Part shown: in pieces, positions 26,267-34,429 of the stretch
Position numbering within the stretch: the first letter of the stretch is position 1
Layout of the letters: the number at the start of each line of letters is the position of its first letter
From: an archaeon
GTDB taxonomy: Archaea > Thermoproteota > Thermoprotei > Thermofilales > JAPDKD01
Direction: 5' to 3'
DNA: 34,429 bases
Assembly: GCA_029258735.1 (NCBI GenBank)
Contig: JAPDKD010000051.1
Coordinates: forward strand, 1-34,429
The notes under the pieces: generated by a model
What the model was told of the DNA's origin: nothing
What the model saw: only the letters and a program-made list of their open reading frames with translations
Database searches by the model: none
Position numbers and translations under genes: made by a program

Positions 26267-27484
26267 ATGGAATGGTACATGGCACGCCACCGCTTTCTTG
26301 AGCCTATAAAAGGGCTCATACGGGCTTTCTGCCTAGGATTATTTAGGAAGGCTCTTCAGCTGGACTGGCTCGCTGAAACACTTCTAGGCGTAAATCCGTT
26401 GAGCTTGCCTGCATATGAGAGAAACCTGCTACGTGTTATTCTCTACGAGGCTCGATATAGAAATGTAGAGTACGATAGGCTATTAAGATTTGCGAGGGAA
26501 GTCCACGAGTTAAACTTGTCTAGAAGAGACCTAAACCTTATTAAAAAAGCGAATCTACGCAGCCTAACCCGGGGCATGAAACGGGAGAAGCGGCTGGCTG
26601 CGATGTATTCTGTCCCTGAGTGGATAGTTAAGTATCTTCAAACAATACTGGACAAAAGGGAGACCTTAGAGTTTCTGCGGAGAATAAACGAGCCCTCAAT
26701 AATGTGGATACGCGTCAACACTCTCAAAATAGATAGAGATAGCTTGTTGAGCAGGCTACACAGGCGCGGAATAAAGGCCTATGCGGATGCTGATCTTCCA
26801 GACATTATACGCGTACCTAGACTCTCCCAAAATCTCAGCCGCCTAGAAGAGCATAGAGAAGGCTTTTTCTACATTCAGGATAAGGCCAGCGCCGCTGTTT
26901 GCCACGCCATAGGAAAAATAAAAGGCATAATATACGACGCATGCTCCGCGCCAGGAGGAAAGGCAACACATGCTTTTCAGCTTTCACGGCACCAGGCATT
27001 AGTCCTAGCGGCTGAGCTTAAGAAAAAACGGTTACGTAGCATGATTAAAGCTGTTCGCCGGCTAGGTTTCGATATAAATGTCGTTAATACGGATTCGACT
27101 AGACCGCCCATACGTAGAGCAGACATAATAATTTTGGACCCAGACTGCACGGGATTGGGTAGATTAGGCCATAGCCCCGAGATAAGGCTATGGATCAAGC
27201 CGGGCCACGTGAGCTATTACGCGAAACTGCAACGTAGGCTACTCGCATCATTAGCACCATTGTTAGCGCGCAAAGGGAAGCTAGTTTATTCTACATGTAC
27301 CATTACACTCGAAGAAAATGAGGCAAATACTCGCTGGGCAATGGAGAAATACGGACTAGAACTTTGCAAACCTAAAGTGGACGTAGGAGTGGAGGGGTTG
27401 GAGGGGCTTTGCGAGGCACGAAGGTTTTACCCTCACCTTCACGACACGCAGGGCTTTTACTTCGCCGTTATGTGTGCCTCTTAA
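26267..27484 (+). CDS. Nop2/Sun (RsmB/NSUN) family RNA m5C methyltransferase with NusB-like N-terminus; N-terminus may extend upstream
   Basis: YDACSAPGGKATHA, NTDSTRPPI, DPDCTGLGRLGHSPE, LVYSTCTITLEENE. Confidence 0.9.
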   Translation: MEWYMARHRFLEPIKGLIRAFCLGLFRKALQLDWLAETLLGVNPLSLPAYERNLLRVILYEARYRNVEYDRLLRFAREVHELNLSRRDLNLIKKANLRSLTRGMKREKRLAAMYSVPEWIVKYLQTILDKRETLEFLRRINEPSIMWIRVNTLKIDRDSLLSRLHRRGIKAYADADLPDIIRVPRLSQNLSRLEEHREGFFYIQDKASAAVCHAIGKIKGIIYDACSAPGGKATHAFQLSRHQALVLAAELKKKRLRSMIKAVRRLGFDINVVNTDSTRPPIRRADIIILDPDCTGLGRLGHSPEIRLWIKPGHVSYYAKLQRRLLASLAPLLARKGKLVYSTCTITLEENEANTRWAMEKYGLELCKPKVDVGVEGLEGLCEARRFYPHLHDTQGFYFAVMCAS

Positions 27485-28358
27485 ATTGCCATACTAGCTT
27501 ATCGCCGCTTACTGAGGGCTCCGCGATTCCCTCTTCGAAGGCTTCAGCTAGTATAGACCTTACTGTTCTTTCCGCCAAAACGACGGATGTGGCATCACAG
27601 GCGGCGCCCAGCCTCTTTAATATACGTAAAGCTATTTCTGAAACGCATCTCTCCCTTTTTTCAAGTTCTTCGAGAACGAGCTGCCTGATTCGTTGAATAG
27701 TTGAAATATTCTGTTCTACTAGGCTGACCGCTTGTTTATCCTGAACCACGGGCCCGTGTGATAGGACCAGCTTGAAGCCCTTCTCCGCATATTCCAGCAG
27801 TTTGTTCATCGATTCTAAGCCTTGCCTGTGGTCGAAAAAGTATGGCACTCCTACTCTTGCTATCAGCTTGTCGCCGAAAACCGCATCCCCCACATACAAT
27901 ACGTTTCCTAATAGGAAACCCTTCTGGCAGGGGCTATGCCCCGGCAAATCCACGACGTGAAACGGGCCAGCATTGCTTTCTAAAAATTTATAGGAAAAAA
28001 GCACGGCGGGTTCAAACAGCGTGAGCTTTTCGCATTTCACGTGGAAAGGGTAGCATAGCGCCACTCCCTCCCTGACATTCGGCTTTACAGCAAAAGCTTC
28101 ACCGGGTGGAATAAAGATTTCATTTGGCTGTAAGTATTCTACCGCGAGCAGATGGTCGCCATGTAAATGAGTCAGTAAAGCGACGATTTCAGAGACGCCG
28201 AGCTTTAGGACCGCCTTCCTGAGAAGTTTGCCCCTATCTTTAGGCATCCCAGGATCTACCACATAGGCTTTTTCTCCCTCCACTGCTATTAGAGAAGCCG
28301 GAGATCCTTTAGCGTAGTAAACGTTGTCCGCTATTTTTAGGAGCCTGATTGATGGCAT
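27468..28358 (-). CDS. Metallo-beta-lactamase-fold hydrolase
   Basis: ALLTHLHGDHLLAVEYL, DLPGHSPCQKGFLLGNVLYVGDAVFG. ATG at 28358 preferred over 28424, which runs into moaD. Confidence 0.9.
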   Translation of the reverse strand: MPSIRLLKIADNVYYAKGSPASLIAVEGEKAYVVDPGMPKDRGKLLRKAVLKLGVSEIVALLTHLHGDHLLAVEYLQPNEIFIPPGEAFAVKPNVREGVALCYPFHVKCEKLTLFEPAVLFSYKFLESNAGPFHVVDLPGHSPCQKGFLLGNVLYVGDAVFGDKLIARVGVPYFFDHRQGLESMNKLLEYAEKGFKLVLSHGPVVQDKQAVSLVEQNISTIQRIRQLVLEELEKRERCVSEIALRILKRLGAACDATSVVLAERTVRSILAEAFEEGIAEPSVSGDKLVWQFKRHT

Positions 28359-28413
28359 TTTAGAGCACCGTGGCAATAAATATAGTAAAAGCTTCCTTTT
28401 GTTTCCTACGTAG

Positions 28414-28644
28414 CTACCCGCCACCGATAGGCGGCATCACGGCTACTTTATCGCCCTCCCTTACGCTTGTTTCAAGCTTTGCCGCTATACCGTTAACTAA
28501 GACTATGATATTCTCTCTCGGCACTTCAAGTATTTTGGGAAAGAATTCGAGTAAGTCTTTAACCTTACCCTTTCTCATTTTTATGGTTGCTTTTTTGCAG
28601 CCCGCTAGGTCTGCAAAGTAGCCTAAAAATTCTATCTCGATCAT
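28414..28644 (-). CDS. MoaD/ThiS-like ubiquitin-fold sulfur carrier
   Basis: 76 aa, LVNGIAAKLETSVREGDKVAVMPPIGGG with C-terminal Gly tail. 1-bp gap to AOR. Confidence 0.88.
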   Translation of the reverse strand: MIEIEFLGYFADLAGCKKATIKMRKGKVKDLLEFFPKILEVPRENIIVLVNGIAAKLETSVREGDKVAVMPPIGGG

Positions 28645-28645
28645 G

Positions 28646-30475
28646 CTACTCGGAAAGCGGCACGTGCTTGCTCAGCTCTTCTGCGACATCCTCCAGTCCT
28701 AGTTTTCTAAGGGTTGAGATTCTCGGAACCCCTCTCTCGTCCCAGCCCCGCATGTTATAATACCAGGAAAGCATTTTCTCGTAGCCGTCCCAGCTCAGCT
28801 TGGCTCCCTTATACGGCCCCTTGGTTAGGGGCTGCTCGAACCACTTTGCGGGCGGGCGGTCCATTTTTCTGCTCCATCCTCCATACTCTCTTACCCAGTA
28901 GCTTCTTATCAGCGCGTATACGCGGTCGGCAACCTCGTAGAGATAGTCCATGGTGACAGAGAATCCCGTGGCTGCTCTGAAGAGCTTCAAGTACCAATCA
29001 AGACTGAAGCCTAGCTCTACCCATGGTAGGCGGCAAGCAACGAGGGTTTCAAAAACTCCTCCTCTGATCCTCTGCATCCAGATAAGCTTCTCAACTTTCT
29101 CCCTGGTGTATCCTAGCCGCTCTGTCTGCACTTCCCATGAAATAATCCACGCATCTTTGTGATGTGCGCCTATTGGGCTCGTACCATAGGCCAAGGCCAT
29201 AGCTGGAGCCGCATGACAGTCATATCCCGTTACTTCCAGTCCCTTAACGTGAACCGCGATTTTCTCAGCGCCGTTGCCTACTGCTTTTGCCGCTCTTTTT
29301 ACCCCTCGTGCCAACATCTTGCCGAGCTCTGTTCTTCCGTAGGCTATATCTTCTATTAACTCTCTTACGGCTTTTGAGTCGCCCCACTCCGGAACATCCT
29401 TTAGCAGGCCTTTTTCGCCAGCTTCTATTGCAAAGCCTATGGTGTTTCCTAGGCTTATTGTGTCGAGTCCTAGCATGTCCGCTATCCTGTTAAGCGCTGC
29501 AACTACCCTTAGGTCTCCTATTCCCAAGTTAGAGCCGAGAAGCGCTACGTTCTCGTAGTCCAGCTCGGCGAGCATTTTATCTGAGTCGTGGATTACGTTT
29601 CCGCACTGCATGTTGCACAGTGGGCAGCCTCTTCTCTCCACCTTTATTTTTTCCATGGCATCTCCACTTATCTTGTCCGCGTGGTCGAAGACTCCTTCGC
29701 TGAAGTTGTAAGTAGGAAGAACGCTGTTCGCCTGGGACCATTGAATAGCCGCCATCGTGCCCTGCCTTATCCAGAACTCATAATTGGGTTTGGCTTCTAT
29801 GTCTCTGTAAGCTTCTGCAACCAGCCTGCTGTAGCGCTGCTTATCATGTATTTCCGGCTGTTTGGTGCCCTTGAAGACTACAGCCTTAAGATTCTTCGAA
29901 GCCATTACAGTGCCGATGCCGGGCCTTCCCCCCGCTCTTCCCTCCTGGGAAATAATAGTCGAATAAAGTACGCCTCTTTCGGCGGCTGGTCCCACTACCA
30001 GTATGCCGGAGTTCTTTCCATGCCTCTCTTTAAGCTTGCGCTCAGCAGCGAATGTATCCAGACCCCACAGGTCCTCCGCATCTAAAAGTTCTGCTTTTCC
30101 GTTCTCAACATAGAGGTAAGAGGGCTTTCTAGCCTTACCCTCTACAACTAAGGCGTCGAAGCCACTCCACCTCAAATGTACGGCGGCTAGTGAGCCCAGG
30201 TTGCCGTCGCCATAGCCTCCTGTTAGGGGGCTCTTGGCAGCTACTACGAACTTTCCCGTGCTTGGGCCTGGTAAGCCAGTTAACGGGCCTGCTGCGAATA
30301 CCAGTGGATTAGCAGGCGACAGGGGGTCTACGCCAACCGCCCTCTCCCATAGTATTCTGGCGGCAAAGCCCCTACCACCAACATATTTCTCTGCGAAATC
30401 TCCTCCATATTCCCATACTTTGAACCTAGCCTTAGATAGGTCATAAAACAGGATTTTTCCCGTCCAGCCTTTCAA
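28646..30475 (-). CDS. aor: Aldehyde:ferredoxin oxidoreductase (tungstopterin enzyme)
   Basis: MKGWTGKILFYDLS, YVGGRGFAARILWE, GGRPGIGTVMASKNLKAVV, CPLCNMQC (FeS), YGTSPIGAHHKDAW. Confidence 0.95.
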   Translation of the reverse strand: MKGWTGKILFYDLSKARFKVWEYGGDFAEKYVGGRGFAARILWERAVGVDPLSPANPLVFAAGPLTGLPGPSTGKFVVAAKSPLTGGYGDGNLGSLAAVHLRWSGFDALVVEGKARKPSYLYVENGKAELLDAEDLWGLDTFAAERKLKERHGKNSGILVVGPAAERGVLYSTIISQEGRAGGRPGIGTVMASKNLKAVVFKGTKQPEIHDKQRYSRLVAEAYRDIEAKPNYEFWIRQGTMAAIQWSQANSVLPTYNFSEGVFDHADKISGDAMEKIKVERRGCPLCNMQCGNVIHDSDKMLAELDYENVALLGSNLGIGDLRVVAALNRIADMLGLDTISLGNTIGFAIEAGEKGLLKDVPEWGDSKAVRELIEDIAYGRTELGKMLARGVKRAAKAVGNGAEKIAVHVKGLEVTGYDCHAAPAMALAYGTSPIGAHHKDAWIISWEVQTERLGYTREKVEKLIWMQRIRGGVFETLVACRLPWVELGFSLDWYLKLFRAATGFSVTMDYLYEVADRVYALIRSYWVREYGGWSRKMDRPPAKWFEQPLTKGPYKGAKLSWDGYEKMLSWYYNMRGWDERGVPRISTLRKLGLEDVAEELSKHVPLSE

Positions 30476-30527
30476 GGCCTTCCCCAGTATTATTAAACGC
30501 CCTGCCTATATGATTGTATTTCTAAGC

Positions 30528-31067
30528 CTATGTTAACCCAAGCTCCCTTAATATGTCGGTTAAATCTGGTATGCGTTTTTTCAAATTGCCCAGCGCCTTG
30601 ATGCTTGACTCCATGATTTCCCTTACCCCTCTTATTCCTTGGTCGTAGTAGCGTCGAGCTTGCAGGTATGTTGAAGCATAATCACCTGCTTTTGCAACTT
30701 TCGACTCTAGAGTGTCCTGCTTCATCCATTCTTCAAGAAGGCTTTTGACCTCACCTTGAAGGGGCAACGCATTCAATGCTTGCCTTTCTATTTGTTCCCT
30801 AGTTTCACCGCACGCGTCGGAGGTCCACTTAGGAATATCGCCCATAACTGATTCGGCTAGGTCGTGGATTAGCGCTAGTGCTGCCGCTTTCTCAGGCGAT
30901 ATCTCGTATCCCTTCTCTTTGAGTTTGTAAGCTATTAGAAGCGCTAGAACAGCAGACTCCCATGAGTGCTCCGCCACTGTTTCCGCCTCTGAGTGTGGCA
31001 CGCCTCGTAGCATCCACCCAGTTCTAGAAAGATTCTTTAAAGCTTGAAGTAGCTCGTCTAGCATCAT
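30528..31067 (-). CDS. HD-domain phosphohydrolase (YfbR/HDDC2-like 5'-deoxynucleotidase family)
   Basis: RTGWMLRGVPHSEAETVAEHSWESAVLA...ALIHDLAESVMGDIP. Confidence 0.88.
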   Translation of the reverse strand: MMLDELLQALKNLSRTGWMLRGVPHSEAETVAEHSWESAVLALLIAYKLKEKGYEISPEKAAALALIHDLAESVMGDIPKWTSDACGETREQIERQALNALPLQGEVKSLLEEWMKQDTLESKVAKAGDYASTYLQARRYYDQGIRGVREIMESSIKALGNLKKRIPDLTDILRELGLT

Positions 31068-31300
31068 ATCTATTCCACGAAAAATGGATGCATAGGGTAA
31101 AAACCTTTAGCTTCACTTTATGGAAAACTCGTAGCGGCAGGTTTCGTTGAAGATATACACATCTTCTATTCGATTAGGTTGAGAAGATAGCTATGCGCGC
31201 TTTAAAGTTTAATTCTGCGCTGTTATTCTATTACTGGGGGATGAGGAGGCGGTGGCTGTACGAGTGGTGAGTGAAGGGTAAGCTGCCTGACCCTGTTCTT

Positions 31301-31612
31301 TTAGCCCTTTTTAAAGCCTAGTGCAGTTCCGCCTAAGAAACCTGTTCCGAATACTAGTTTACCTGTATCGCTTATTTTTGAAGCTGCTGTGATTATCCAG
31401 TTTAACGCAGTAGATGTTTGTAGGAGCATATTTTCCAGAGATTTTAGGTTAATGTAGATTATACCCTGCGAGGCTAGGAAAAGAATAACTAGTAATATTA
31501 TGCCTAGGAAGATAGCCACTATTTTTGCGAGTTTTTTGATTGCGTAGCCTACGAGAAAACCAGCTATTGCCCCCACTGCACCCGAGAATATCAGTGGTTC
31601 AAGGTTTTCCAT
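31301..31612 (-). CDS. FUN14-family small membrane protein
   Basis: MENLEPLIFSGAVGAIAGFLVGYAIKKLAKI...GFLGGTALGFKKG. TATA-like tatatcct just upstream of ATG 31612; the longer track ORF would overlap the divergent gene. Confidence 0.72.
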   Translation of the reverse strand: MENLEPLIFSGAVGAIAGFLVGYAIKKLAKIVAIFLGIILLVILFLASQGIIYINLKSLENMLLQTSTALNWIITAASKISDTGKLVFGTGFLGGTALGFKKG

Positions 31613-31691
31613 CGTTTTGAAAGAATAGAAAATGAGGATATAAAGATGAAGACGGCATCCATGATATATGAATAGCATATTACTGGCGTAG

Positions 31692-32141
31692 TTGATGATA
31701 CTTTCAGGGTTGTTAGAGTTGACTGGTCCTGGGCCGGGCAAAATCAAAATCGCTGACAGCGCTTCACTTTGCGGCAAGGCGCGATGTATTGAAGTGACCT
31801 GCGAAGTTTATCTTCACGTTAAGGGCTGGAGTTTAGCTAGAGTTACGCATATAGACGTTGAGTGTCCGGAAATGAATTCGATTTTAAAGCCGGGTGAGGG
31901 GGTCTACGTGAGAACTGTTTTTAGGAATTGCACTCTGAGAATTTTTCTGAGAAGACGCGTTTACCTACCCTCCCTAGGCATTGTTATAAACGAGATCCGT
32001 GTTAGATCTGATCTTTTCAGCACACTAGAGAACAGGTATTCCTGGGCTTATCTTGGCGGAAAAGTAGGTGGTGTTTTCATAGGCTTCAGGAAGGAAATTA
32101 TTACTGAACTTGAGAAAGTAGCCAAAAGCATGGGCGTATAG
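31692..32141 (+). CDS. Hypothetical protein, Cys-containing, beta-rich
   Basis: 149-aa ORF divergent from FUN14. No family recognised. Confidence 0.5.
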   Translation: MMILSGLLELTGPGPGKIKIADSASLCGKARCIEVTCEVYLHVKGWSLARVTHIDVECPEMNSILKPGEGVYVRTVFRNCTLRIFLRRRVYLPSLGIVINEIRVRSDLFSTLENRYSWAYLGGKVGGVFIGFRKEIITELEKVAKSMGV

Positions 32142-32147
32142 CCGAAA

Positions 32148-32163
32148 TAGTAGGTGACTACTA
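32148..32163. terminator. Perfect hairpin between convergent genes
   Basis: TAGTAG-GTGA-CTACTA, in the 31-bp gap between converging stop codons. Confidence 0.3.
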
Positions 32164-32172
32164 CCTAAGGAA

Positions 32173-34005
32173 TTACCAGGGGGTTTCTATTTGGCTTATT
32201 TCTGTATATTTTATTTTGATGCCCCAGTCCTTCACGTAGTCTGGCATGAGGCTCGCGTATTTTATGTATCTTTCGTCGCCTAGCGCGAATACCGCTTTAT
32301 CTTCTGGAGAGCGGATAGCTCTTCCAAGCGCTTGAGACGCTCGTCTAAGTGCTGGCAATATATATCCGTAGAGTATGCCTTTCTCCTCGCCATATAGTTC
32401 TTTGTAGTAGTCTAGGTAGAGCCTGGTCCTAGTTGTAGGCTTTTCGAAGGGTATCCCCGCTAGAAATATTGCCTGTAACTGTTCACCTGGGAAATCCGCT
32501 CCTTCCGCAAACCTCCCGCCCATGGGAGCTATTAGAACACCTCTTCCCTGCGAGTTCTTAAAGGCTTCTAGCATTTTCCTGGACTCCTGCCCCCTCATGT
32601 TTTTTCTCTCGACAAAAACCTCTAGCCCTAAGCTTTCTAGCCTGTTTTTAAGCCCTTTCTTGATTAGCTCATTTTGAACCCTATAACTCGCCGTAAATAC
32701 TGCAGTGTTAATACCAACCCTGCGCCTGAAGTCCACTATCGTTTGAACGTATTTCTCAGCAATCTCAGGAGAAAGCTCCTCGCCTCTCGTCGAAAGTCCC
32801 TCCACAATATAAACCTTAACGTTTTCAGGATTGTAAATATTCGGCACGCTCATCGCTATATAGCGGCGCAATCCTACTACTTCGGCAAAGGCCTTTATCG
32901 GCTTAAGAGTACCCGACATAAATACGCAGCGCTTAAAGCGCCTCCAACGCTGAGACAGTATTTCCGCCGCCCTCATGTCCCAAATATTAAGCCTGAGAGT
33001 TTCTCTTTCCTTTTCAGCGATAAAGGCTATGCCTCTCATCCCCCTTAATTCTAGGGCACTAAGCCAGAATACTGAAAACCTGTATAAAGACGATCTAGGC
33101 CTCTTTCCCTCACGCAACCTTTCTCTCCTAACTCTCTCTCCGAGCTTCAATGCTACCTCAAGCTTTGGTTCATCTTCCCCGCGCACGAAGTCTTCAACCT
33201 TGAATTCGACGTCCTCCTCTTCGCCAAGACTTTCAAAATAGCGTTTTGCCTCGTCCGCTACTCTGCCTAAGAGCTCGACGACACCTTCATCGCAGCCTAC
33301 TTCATCACATTCCTTTAATGCGCGCTCAATAGTTCCTGTCGTTATAACGTCCGAGCCCAGCTCTATTCTCTGCAAATTATGAGCTTCGTCGACGACTAGA
33401 AAGGACTCCTTGAAGTCTATGAGCCCCTTGATGCTCCACTCAAGCCTCGGGTCTACCACGTAGTTATAGCTTAGAGAGACTACATCCACATAATGTAGCA
33501 GCTCTCTTTGCACGAAGTAGGGGCACATGTTCTCAGCCACTGCGAGCTCATATACTTCGCTGTAAGTTAAGGGGCCCTCAGACGTGAACATCTCGGGCTC
33601 AAAGTTTTCTCGAAAGGCCCTGTAGTAGGGGCATCGCCTTCTCTCGGTCCTGCATAGATACGTTACATCGCTGTGGTCCATTTCACCGTATTTCCGCGCC
33701 AGGGGACACATGTCGCGTTTGCCCCTGTAGCTTAGCCCGAACAGGTCTAGCCCCGTTTCCTCCGCGATTACCTTGAGCTCCTCGATGGGCCTGTCAGTTT
33801 CGTTGCCGGTCCGTACAGCCCATATGACCTTGTATCCTTGCCTGATGTAGGGTATAAGCGATGCAAGTATTACGGGCGTCTTTCCGAAGCCCGTGGGCGC
33901 ATGTAGGCATATGTGCCACTGCCTAAGAGCTCTATAGATACCCCTCACTGCTTCGAGTTGAAAGCGACGAGGCTTATAGGGGAAGTACCTAAACGGATCC
34001 GACAT
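32173..34005 (-). CDS. XPD/Rad3-like superfamily 2 helicase with Fe-S cysteines
   Basis: HAPTGFGKT, four-Cys Fe-S region (C...CRTERRRC...NMC), VVDEAHN, GRAIRSPEDKA. ATG at 34005 preferred over 34089. Confidence 0.9.
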   Translation of the reverse strand: MSDPFRYFPYKPRRFQLEAVRGIYRALRQWHICLHAPTGFGKTPVILASLIPYIRQGYKVIWAVRTGNETDRPIEELKVIAEETGLDLFGLSYRGKRDMCPLARKYGEMDHSDVTYLCRTERRRCPYYRAFRENFEPEMFTSEGPLTYSEVYELAVAENMCPYFVQRELLHYVDVVSLSYNYVVDPRLEWSIKGLIDFKESFLVVDEAHNLQRIELGSDVITTGTIERALKECDEVGCDEGVVELLGRVADEAKRYFESLGEEEDVEFKVEDFVRGEDEPKLEVALKLGERVRRERLREGKRPRSSLYRFSVFWLSALELRGMRGIAFIAEKERETLRLNIWDMRAAEILSQRWRRFKRCVFMSGTLKPIKAFAEVVGLRRYIAMSVPNIYNPENVKVYIVEGLSTRGEELSPEIAEKYVQTIVDFRRRVGINTAVFTASYRVQNELIKKGLKNRLESLGLEVFVERKNMRGQESRKMLEAFKNSQGRGVLIAPMGGRFAEGADFPGEQLQAIFLAGIPFEKPTTRTRLYLDYYKELYGEEKGILYGYILPALRRASQALGRAIRSPEDKAVFALGDERYIKYASLMPDYVKDWGIKIKYTEISQIETPW

Positions 34006-34036
34006 TGCATCAGCCTTTAAATAAGATCGTTCAAAT

Positions 34037-34429
34037 CTAACGCGTCCCCCGTTTTTTACATTTTTCTTTATATTTCTCCTCCAGTTCAAGTAGGTACCTT
34101 TTAACTTTTATACCGGCCGTGTATCCTCCCAGCTTACCGTTGCTTCGAACAACGCGGTGACACGGTATTAATATTGGTACGGGATTGCGTGACAAAGCAT
34201 TTCCCACAGCCCTAAAAGCCCTTGGGCTTCCTATTTCCGCAGCTATATCTTTATATGTCCTAGTCTCCCCGTAAGGTATGCGCTTCACTGCATTCCACAC
34301 CTTAAGCTCAAAGTCTGTTCCTTGGGGATTGACTGGCACTGTGAATTCACACTTTTCTCCGGCGAAGTATTCGCTGAGTTCCTTTAATGCCCTATCTAGA
34401 AGCGTTTTGGCACGGGACGAGCTTGGCGC
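34037..34429 (-). CDS. ogt: O6-alkylguanine-DNA alkyltransferase (5' truncated by window edge)
   Basis: ELKVWNAVKRIPYGETRTYKDIAAEIG, GNALSRNPVPILIPCHRVVRSNGKLGGYTAG. Frame stays open upstream to the window end (APSSSRAKTLLDRALKELSEYFAGEKCEFTV). Confidence 0.95.
   Translation of the reverse strand, partial: APSSSRAKTLLDRALKELSEYFAGEKCEFTVPVNPQGTDFELKVWNAVKRIPYGETRTYKDIAAEIGSPRAFRAVGNALSRNPVPILIPCHRVVRSNGKLGGYTAGIKVKRYLLELEEKYKEKCKKRGTR

Noticed and set aside
31268-31270. Selenocysteine at the in-frame TGA
   Set aside because: No SECIS-like structure was recognised and no known selenoprotein family matches; cannot be supported.
31236-31293. Box C/D sRNA candidate (GGG-GATGA ... CTGA-CCC)
   Set aside because: C box deviates from RTGATGA, and no convincing D'/C' pair was found. 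Kept only as an alternative under the short-ORF finding.
31613-31777. Extended N-terminus of the FUN14 ORF in the track
   Set aside because: It overlaps the divergent 31692 ORF and a TATA-like element; ATG 31612 gives a canonical FUN14 protein.
34006-34089. Extended N-terminus of the XPD-like ORF
   Set aside because: It overlaps the MGMT 3' end and encodes a Lys/Arg-rich non-conserved stretch; ATG 34005 is preferred.
1-34429. tRNA/rRNA genes, CRISPR arrays, IS elements or prophage
   Set aside because: No cloverleaf, rRNA-like sequence, regularly spaced repeats, transposase or phage genes were recognised. The single tyrosine recombinase looks like a housekeeping XerA.

Overview
The window is a gene-dense archaeal chromosome segment. 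It is probably from a Thermofilum-like member of the Thermoproteota; this is inferred from gene content and TATA-box promoters, not proven. No rRNA, tRNA, CRISPR array or transposon was recognised. From left to right it carries: (i) a galactose-utilisation block with a 5'-truncated GalT-like protein, an orphan beta-rich protein, a DUF89 phosphatase and a GH36 alpha-galactosidase; (ii) an ion/osmotic block with a small membrane protein, an ArsB/NhaD-type transporter and an MscS channel; (iii) a PAC2-like protein and leuS; (iv) DUF151 and XerA-type recombinase genes; (v) MetG-beta, Nnr, an RHH regulator and a 5-formyl-THF cyclo-ligase-like gene; (vi) a cell-surface/proteolysis block with an archaemetzincin, a 1432-aa repeat surface protein and a membrane-anchored Lon-like (S16) protease; (vii) a Cys-rich wHTH/V4R-like/DUF131/CPBP operon; (viii) a Nop2/Sun m5C methyltransferase, an MBL hydrolase, MoaD and AOR; (ix) HD, FUN14, XPD-like helicase and a truncated MGMT. 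The main second-look items are: leuS with no in-frame ATG/GTG/TTG before its HIGH motif, apparently starting at an SD-preceded ATT; a Nop2/Sun gene with a promoter-positioned upstream ATG separated by one in-frame TAG; an unlisted 56-aa tail-anchored microprotein; a surface protein built of tandem 'W-x-H-N-G' Ig-like repeats divergent from a secreted-type protease; and altered catalytic motifs in the GalT-like and CPBP proteins.
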